DNA from: Planococcus donghaensis
GTDB lineage: Bacteria; Bacillota; Bacilli; Bacillales_A; Planococcaceae
Reading direction: 5' to 3'
DNA: 64,000 nt
Assembly (NCBI RefSeq): GCF_001687665.2
Contig: NZ_CP016543.2
Location: 2,914,001 to 2,978,000, forward strand
In this document: positions 59,889-64,000 of the stretch, piece after piece
Position numbering within the stretch: the stretch's first letter is position 1
Layout: each line of letters opens with the position of its first letter
Position numbers and translations under genes: made by a program
The notes under the pieces: model-generated
What the model was told of the DNA's origin: nothing
The model's database searches: none
What the model saw: the letters and a program-made list of their open reading frames with translations, nothing else

Positions 59889-59917
59889 ATTATAATACTA
59901 AAAATAACGCTTGACAA
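59889..59917 (-). promoter_or_regulatory. sigma-A promoter of rlmN
   Basis: Minus strand: TTGTCA (59917-59912), 17-nt spacer, TATAAT (59894-59889). The transcript start should fall about 30 nt before the rlmN ATG. Confidence 0.75.
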
Positions 59918-60127
59918 CAACTATTTTTGTTTAGACAGAAAAATCTGATTAAATAATCGAGTCATATCAAGGGTTTAAGAAATAACTTGGGTAAAAAGAA
60001 TTGAACTCCCTGAGCTCAATTTCCTATTTTGAGCATACATGTTGAATGTGGATCTAATGTTCTATAGGATGCACATTGGCGCTAAACGATTCTTGGAGAA
60101 TGAAGTTCAAAATTTTGAAATGAGTTT

Positions 60128-60238
60128 TTATTTGTTCCAGATTTTTTTGTGATGGACGTTTGTCAGAGTTACCGAAATTTCATCAGAAAACAATTCTCCC
60201 ATGACAGCCAGTAGCGAACCCAGTGTAAAGCTTTCCAT
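60128..60238 (-). CDS. possible microprotein of 36 residues
   Basis: In the 475-bp gap before rlmN a minus-strand frame codes for a 36-residue peptide. It starts MESFTLGSLLAVMGELFSDE and ends in HHKKIWNK: an amphipathic hydrophobic N-terminal half, then a basic end. GAGGG lies 4 nt before ATG 60238, and TATAAT with a weak TTATGT sits at the right distance further up (60270-60298). It is too short for certainty, and no family is recognised. The remaining gap (59918-60127) shows a TTCAAAATTTTGAA palindrome near 60108 but nothing else. Confidence 0.4.
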   Translation of the reverse strand: MESFTLGSLLAVMGELFSDEISVTLTNVHHKKIWNK

Positions 60239-60269
60239 CATAACCCTCGCGTTTCGAATCTATGCTTCG

Positions 60270-60298
60270 ATTATACATGAAAATATTTTTCTACATAA
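60270..60298 (-). promoter_or_regulatory. candidate promoter of the microprotein frame
   Basis: Minus strand: -35-like TTATGT (60298-60293), 17-nt spacer, perfect TATAAT (60275-60270). Only the -10 is strong. Confidence 0.35.
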
Positions 60299-60327
60299 AA
60301 AACCAGCCCCAAAAGGCTGGTTTTAAC
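60297..60327 (-). terminator. terminator of the CoA-transferase gene
   Basis: AAACCAGCC (60301-60309) pairs with GGCTGGTTT (60316-60324) with a short loop, and T-rich sequence follows on the minus strand. Confidence 0.75.
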
Positions 60328-60329
60328 AG

Positions 60330-61832
60330 TTATTCTGATAGCAACATACTGCCGTTAGTTGCTAAATTCGCATGCCACGAAAATGCTTTTTCTAAAACGT
60401 GCGGGGTTTGACCACCACGCAATAATGCTTCGGCATAGTAAGCACGCATTTGTTCACGATACATCGGGTGAACACAATTTTCAATAATAACAGGCACTCG
60501 CTCACGCGGAGCCAGTCCACGCAAATCTGCATAGCCCTGCTCAGTCACCACAATATCTACATCGTGTTCCGTATGATCGACATGCGATACAAATGGCACC
60601 ACACTTGAAATAATGCCTTCTTTAGCAATCGACTTTGTGACAAAGATGGACAATCGTGCATTCCGCGCAAAGTCTCCGGATCCACCAATACCGTTCATCA
60701 TTCTTGTACCAGACACATGTGTGGAATTTACATTGCCATAAATATCAAACTCTAGCGCCGTATTAATCGAAATCAATCCAAGTCGACGAATAAGTCCGGG
60801 ATGATTTGTGATTTCTTGTGGTCGTAAAAGAATTTTATCGCGATATTTTTCAAAATCTCCAAATACTTGTGCCATTTTTTCTTTTGATAAAGTAATGGAA
60901 GAAGCCGATGCAACCTTCACTTTCCCTGCATCAATCAAATCAAAAACGGCATCTTGAAGCACTTCTGAATAAACTTCCATATCGTGAAACTCCGAATCAA
61001 CCAACCCGTGGAGAACTGCGTTCGCTACTGAACCGATACCGGATTGTAAAGGGGCAAGCTGGTTAGTCAATCGCCCTGATGCTACTTCTGCACGCAAGAA
61101 ATCCAACAAATGTCCGGCCATCGTTTCCGTTTCCTCATCTGACGGTAAAATCGTTGAGGGTGAATCGGCTTGATCAGTAAACACAATCCCTTTTACTTTT
61201 TCCAAGTCCACCGGTATACCGATTGTTCCAATGCGGTCATTCACACCCGTTAACGGAATCGGCGAGCGTTGTCCTTGTTTTCCAGGTTCATAAATATCGT
61301 GAACTCCTCTAAATAGCTCTGGTTGTGAAAGATTAATTTCAATAATGACGTTTTTCGCATGCTTCACGAAAACCGATGAGTTCCCAACTGAAGTTGTGGG
61401 AATAATCATGCCATCTTCTGTTATCTCCAATGCTTCAATCACAGCAAAATCGATGGGTTCGATGACGCCTGCTCGAATCCATTCAGCTGTTTGAGACAAA
61501 TGATGGTCGACAAACATGATGTCGCCATTGTTTATTTTTCTACGCATGGCGGGGTCGGCCTGAAATGGTAACCGCTTATGAACGATTCCTGCTTCTGCCA
61601 TTAATTTATCAACGTCTGAGCCTAAAGAAGCTCCCGTAAAAACATTTACTTTAAACTGCTCTGTTTCGGCACGTCGAACCAACGCATAAGGAATTGCTTT
61701 TGCATCTCCTGCACGCGTGAATCCACTTAATCCAAGGGTCATTCCGTCTTTGATCCAAGAAGCTGCTTCATCCGCAGATACAACTCGGTCCTGTAATTCC
61801 GTGACTTTAATACGATGAAGTTTATTGTCCAT
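60330..61832 (-). CDS. acetyl-CoA hydrolase / succinyl-CoA:acetate CoA-transferase family
   Basis: The protein (500 aa) is a class I CoA-transferase of the acetate type: GLSGFTRAGDAKAIPYALV, FTGASLGSD, and the active-site Glu in ALEFDIYGNVNSTHVSGTRM. GGSGDFARNARLSIF and the QGYADLRGLAPRERV block follow. It exchanges CoA between succinyl-CoA or acetyl-CoA and acetate-like acids. Start ATG 61832 with AAAGGTGAT upstream; an upstream GTG lies inside that site. Monocistronic. Acetoacetate from the far-off carnitine operon could be one of its substrates, but there is no direct evidence. Confidence 0.88.
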   Translation of the reverse strand: MDNKLHRIKVTELQDRVVSADEAASWIKDGMTLGLSGFTRAGDAKAIPYALVRRAETEQFKVNVFTGASLGSDVDKLMAEAGIVHKRLPFQADPAMRRKINNGDIMFVDHHLSQTAEWIRAGVIEPIDFAVIEALEITEDGMIIPTTSVGNSSVFVKHAKNVIIEINLSQPELFRGVHDIYEPGKQGQRSPIPLTGVNDRIGTIGIPVDLEKVKGIVFTDQADSPSTILPSDEETETMAGHLLDFLRAEVASGRLTNQLAPLQSGIGSVANAVLHGLVDSEFHDMEVYSEVLQDAVFDLIDAGKVKVASASSITLSKEKMAQVFGDFEKYRDKILLRPQEITNHPGLIRRLGLISINTALEFDIYGNVNSTHVSGTRMMNGIGGSGDFARNARLSIFVTKSIAKEGIISSVVPFVSHVDHTEHDVDIVVTEQGYADLRGLAPRERVPVIIENCVHPMYREQMRAYYAEALLRGGQTPHVLEKAFSWHANLATNGSMLLSE

Positions 61833-62064
61833 CCTTATCACCTTTCGAAGGCTTGAGTTTTTGTTAGCCTATACATTAATTATATCTTATTGGTCTCATT
61901 TTCAAGACTAGCTAGACTCCACCAAACAGGTTTCTGTTCATTTTTCTTCACATTCCTGCAACAATCTAATACGCAAGCCCCTGAACTGAAACCTTATTTC
62001 TTGCAATAGATGTGGGAGCTATCTCTCTTTAATTCTAACTGGAAAAAATATCAAGTCTATTCTA

Positions 62065-62094
62065 TTGACAATCGTTTTACAGCTGAAATAATAT
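62065..62094 (+). promoter_or_regulatory. promoter of the MFS exporter gene
   Basis: TTGACA (62065-62070), 18-nt spacer, TAATAT (62089-62094). The rest of the 61833-62154 gap shows no gene or hairpin that I can support. Confidence 0.6.
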
Positions 62095-62154
62095 AGAAAA
62101 GTTGTAGAAAATAAATTCGAATAATTTTATATAGAAGAAAAGAGGCTAACTGCC

Positions 62155-63354
62155 ATGTCGCCAGACCAAAAGAAAAAGATTTTTATTTTGATGATTAATA
62201 TGTTTATTGCGGTTGCAAGTTTCGGAATTGTTATACCCATTATGCCTTCTTATCTTGTATCCATTAACCAAGGTGGTATGGCAGCCGGTTTAATGATTGC
62301 TATTTTCGCCGCCTCTCAATTTCTTTTTTCGCCGATTGCTGGAAAATGGGCCGATCAATACGGTCGTCGAAAAATGATTATTTATGGGCTGCTCGGCTTA
62401 ACTCTTTCCATGTTTGTTTTTTATGCTTCTGATTCTATTTGGATATTGTATTTCTCTCGTGTTATAGGTGGTATCGGAGCCGCTATGCTAATTCCCGCCA
62501 TTTTTGCTTATATCGCAGACATCACGACTTTTGATCAGCGCGCAAAAGGCACAAGTCTCGTTTCTGCCTCGATGTCTCTCGGCATTGTTGTGGGGCCTGG
62601 TATTGGTGGATTTTTAGCAGACTACTCGTTGAAGCTGCCTTTTCTTGTTTCTGCACTGGTCTCTTTGGCTGCGGTTATTTTTTCTGTCTTATGGTTAAAA
62701 GAATATGATGCAACTGATGCCAACCCTGCACTTGCTGCTAAGCTCACAGACGAAGAATCTATGTTTACTAAAATCGGACGCTCTACGAAAATGCCGTATT
62801 TTATTCCATTGATTATTACGCTTGTTATGAGTTTTGGTTTACTCGCATATGAATCCGTCGTTGGGCTGTATTTAGACAATCAATTCGATTCTACCGCGAA
62901 AGATATCGCCTTTATGATTACCGCAACTGGAATTGTCAGCGTGATTGTGCAATTGTTCGTGGTGGACCGCATCGTTCGTCGTTACGGTGAAGTGGCGATT
63001 CTTGTCGCATTTCTTGGAGTCGCAGCATTTGGTTTCTTATTATCTCTTTTTGCTGGAAACTATGCGATGTTCTTCGCTGTTTCGCTTGTGATTTTCTTAG
63101 CTACTTCAATTTTACGCCCTGTTTTGAATACGTTAATCTCAAAAATGGCTGAAGGCGAAGTTGGCTTTGCGATGGGGATGAACAACGCCTATATGAGCAT
63201 TGGCAATGTCGTCGGTCCTTTACTTGCCGGAATTTTATACGATGTCAATATCGTCTTTCCGTTTATTTTAGGATTGGTGATGTTGTTGCTGACCCTATCA
63301 ATTACAGTTGTTTGGCAACGTTCGCTTGCTATAAAAGCATCTACTATTGGGTAG
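62155..63354 (+). CDS. MFS multidrug-type exporter (DHA1)
   Basis: The 399-residue protein has twelve membrane helices. Motif A is GKWADQYGRRKMI between helices 2 and 3, and antiporter motif C is GIVVGPGIGGFLAD in helix 5. FSRVIGGIGAAMLIP is motif B with its Arg. These mark drug:H+ antiporters of the NorA/Blt/TetA kind. An AGAGG stands before the ATG. It is followed by a terminator. Substrate unknown; no linked regulator except the MerR gene downstream, which seems to belong to carotenoid control. Confidence 0.86.
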   Translation: MSPDQKKKIFILMINMFIAVASFGIVIPIMPSYLVSINQGGMAAGLMIAIFAASQFLFSPIAGKWADQYGRRKMIIYGLLGLTLSMFVFYASDSIWILYFSRVIGGIGAAMLIPAIFAYIADITTFDQRAKGTSLVSASMSLGIVVGPGIGGFLADYSLKLPFLVSALVSLAAVIFSVLWLKEYDATDANPALAAKLTDEESMFTKIGRSTKMPYFIPLIITLVMSFGLLAYESVVGLYLDNQFDSTAKDIAFMITATGIVSVIVQLFVVDRIVRRYGEVAILVAFLGVAAFGFLLSLFAGNYAMFFAVSLVIFLATSILRPVLNTLISKMAEGEVGFAMGMNNAYMSIGNVVGPLLAGILYDVNIVFPFILGLVMLLLTLSITVVWQRSLAIKASTIG

Positions 63355-63355
63355 T

Positions 63356-63391
63356 CACGGGTTCTCTCAGGAGAACCTGTTTTTTTTATCT
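63356..63391 (+). terminator. terminator of the MFS gene
   Basis: GGTTCTC (63359-63366 region) pairs with GAGAACC a few nt later, and eight T residues follow. Confidence 0.75.
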
Positions 63392-63469
63392 ATCAAAGAT
63401 AATTTTGAAAAATTTTCTATTTTCGGAAGCTTAGCTTGCGTCCAGCTTTACGGGTCTATTTATCCGTTG

Positions 63470-63487
63470 TATAATATTTGTACAACA
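63470..63487 (+). promoter_or_regulatory. -10 region and shared carotenoid operator before the MerR gene
   Basis: TATAATATTTGTACAACA carries a -10; with the preceding TTG it forms the dyad TTGTA-N9-TACAA. TTTACG lies 17 nt upstream as -35. The same element is at both carotenoid promoters. Confidence 0.6.
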
Positions 63488-63520
63488 TCAACTATAAATC
63501 TATAGAATGAAGGTAATGCT

Positions 63521-64000
63521 ATGTACAACATTAAAGCAGCTGCCAAAATCTTAGATATGCCGAAAGTGACAATTCGTTCGTGGGAAACGCGTTACAGTGC
63601 GATCACTCCAGCTCGTACAGAATCTGGACATCGCTTGTATTCGGATCAAAATCTGGAAGATTTGAAATGGCTTAAAATACAAGTACAGAACAACGGCATG
63701 AAAATCAGTGAAGCTGTAAAAAAATTACACGCTTCACGTAAACAATTTATTACTCCTACAGGAGATTTTTCTCAAAGCAATAACTCGGAATATAGTGAAC
63801 AAATAAATCAGCTTTTTCAAGCAGCAGCCGAAATGGATGCTGAACGCTTTAATTATTTATTGGATTTGCACTTTTCTTTGTTTCATCACCAAAAAGTCTT
63901 TTTCTCAATTATCGCACCGTTGATGATTCGCATCGGAGAAGCTTGGGAAGATGGAGTCATTAGTGTTGCTCACGAGCACATGATTACACATATTGTTCAA
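63521..64000 (+). CDS. MerR-family regulator with B12-binding-2 domain, CarH/LitR-like (3' end missing)
   Basis: The window ends inside this gene after 160 codons. Residues 1-70 are a MerR-type winged helix (YNIKAAAKILDMPKVTIRSW, SGHRLYS). From about 95 comes the four-helix bundle of cobalamin photoreceptors with W142 and E152-H153, exactly the Wx9EH motif (W-EDGVISVAH-EH). The B12-binding Rossmann domain with its axial His would lie beyond 64000. CarH/LitR proteins repress carotenoid genes in the dark with adenosylcobalamin and release them in light. Its promoter has the same element as both carotenoid operons. The start ATG has GAAGG about 7 nt upstream. Confidence 0.85.
   Translation, partial: MYNIKAAAKILDMPKVTIRSWETRYSAITPARTESGHRLYSDQNLEDLKWLKIQVQNNGMKISEAVKKLHASRKQFITPTGDFSQSNNSEYSEQINQLFQAAAEMDAERFNYLLDLHFSLFHHQKVFFSIIAPLMIRIGEAWEDGVISVAHEHMITHIVQ

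Noticed and set aside
60108..60121. TTCAAAATTTTGAA palindrome
   Set aside because: A/T-rich palindromes this short are expected by chance here; no gene or promoter uses it clearly.
1..64000. CRISPR arrays, IS elements, prophage genes, tRNA or rRNA genes
   Set aside because: I found no regularly spaced direct repeats, transposase or integrase frames, phage structural genes or tRNA/rRNA-like sequence.

Overview
The window reads as a chromosomal segment of a low-GC Gram-positive in the Planococcaceae (Planococcus/Planomicrobium type). The grounds are strong AGGAGG-type ribosome binding sites, frequent TTG/GTG starts, a C30 carotenoid cluster (crtM plus three CrtN-family oxidoreductases, a CruF-like hydratase, a glycosyltransferase and an acyltransferase), a seven-gene Mrp Na+/H+ antiporter, and Firmicute-style regulation (TPP riboswitch, XRE, RpiR, a possible cre site). 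I see no phage, IS element, CRISPR array, rRNA or tRNA. A parS-like site (50984-50999) and a Noc-box-like site (20561-20574) suggest an origin-proximal location, by inference only.

Layout. 1-330: GC-rich intergenic repeat. 388-708: cupin. 808-6901: L-carnitine to glycine betaine operon (dehydrogenase, BKACE cleavage enzyme, thioesterase, OpuA-type ABC importer) with a TetR regulator and a possible shared operator. 7097-10829: CBS protein, polar amino-acid ABC importer, RpiR regulator. 11209-19350: two convergent carotenoid operons with a small DUF1059-like gene between them. 19606-29403: 3D/LysM cell-wall protein, DbpA helicase, an ATP-grasp plus alpha-E/transglutaminase pair, YtxH and HD-GYP proteins, a small secreted protein and gltD. 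29475-39656: gltA, recQ, SDR, XRE regulator, POT peptide transporter. 39830-41231: pentapeptide-repeat protein and KdpD-like USP protein. 41553-47308: mrpABCDEFG. 47476-49600: two DUF1538 membrane proteins with a tandem PII-like protein. 49795-53326: CDP-glycerol transferase-like protein, ExoA, UMF1-type transporter. 53389-57926: stress-type coiled-coil protein, then a TPP-riboswitch thiamine operon (tenA-thiM-thiD-thiE-thiW). 58062-64000: lipoprotein, rlmN, possible microprotein, acetyl-CoA hydrolase/transferase, MFS exporter, and a truncated MerR/B12-binding regulator.

How parts may work together. The most striking link is an approximately 18-bp element, TATAATnTTTGTAyAA, at the -10 region of three promoters: both carotenoid operons and the edge MerR gene. 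That MerR protein carries the Wx9EH motif of CarH/LitR-type cobalamin photoreceptors, so light- or B12-controlled pigment synthesis is a concrete hypothesis. The carnitine operon, Mrp antiporter, glutamate synthase and POT transporter fit a salt- and cold-tolerant lifestyle. The DUF1538-DUF1538-tandem-PII operon is the best candidate for a poorly described membrane system under PII-like control.
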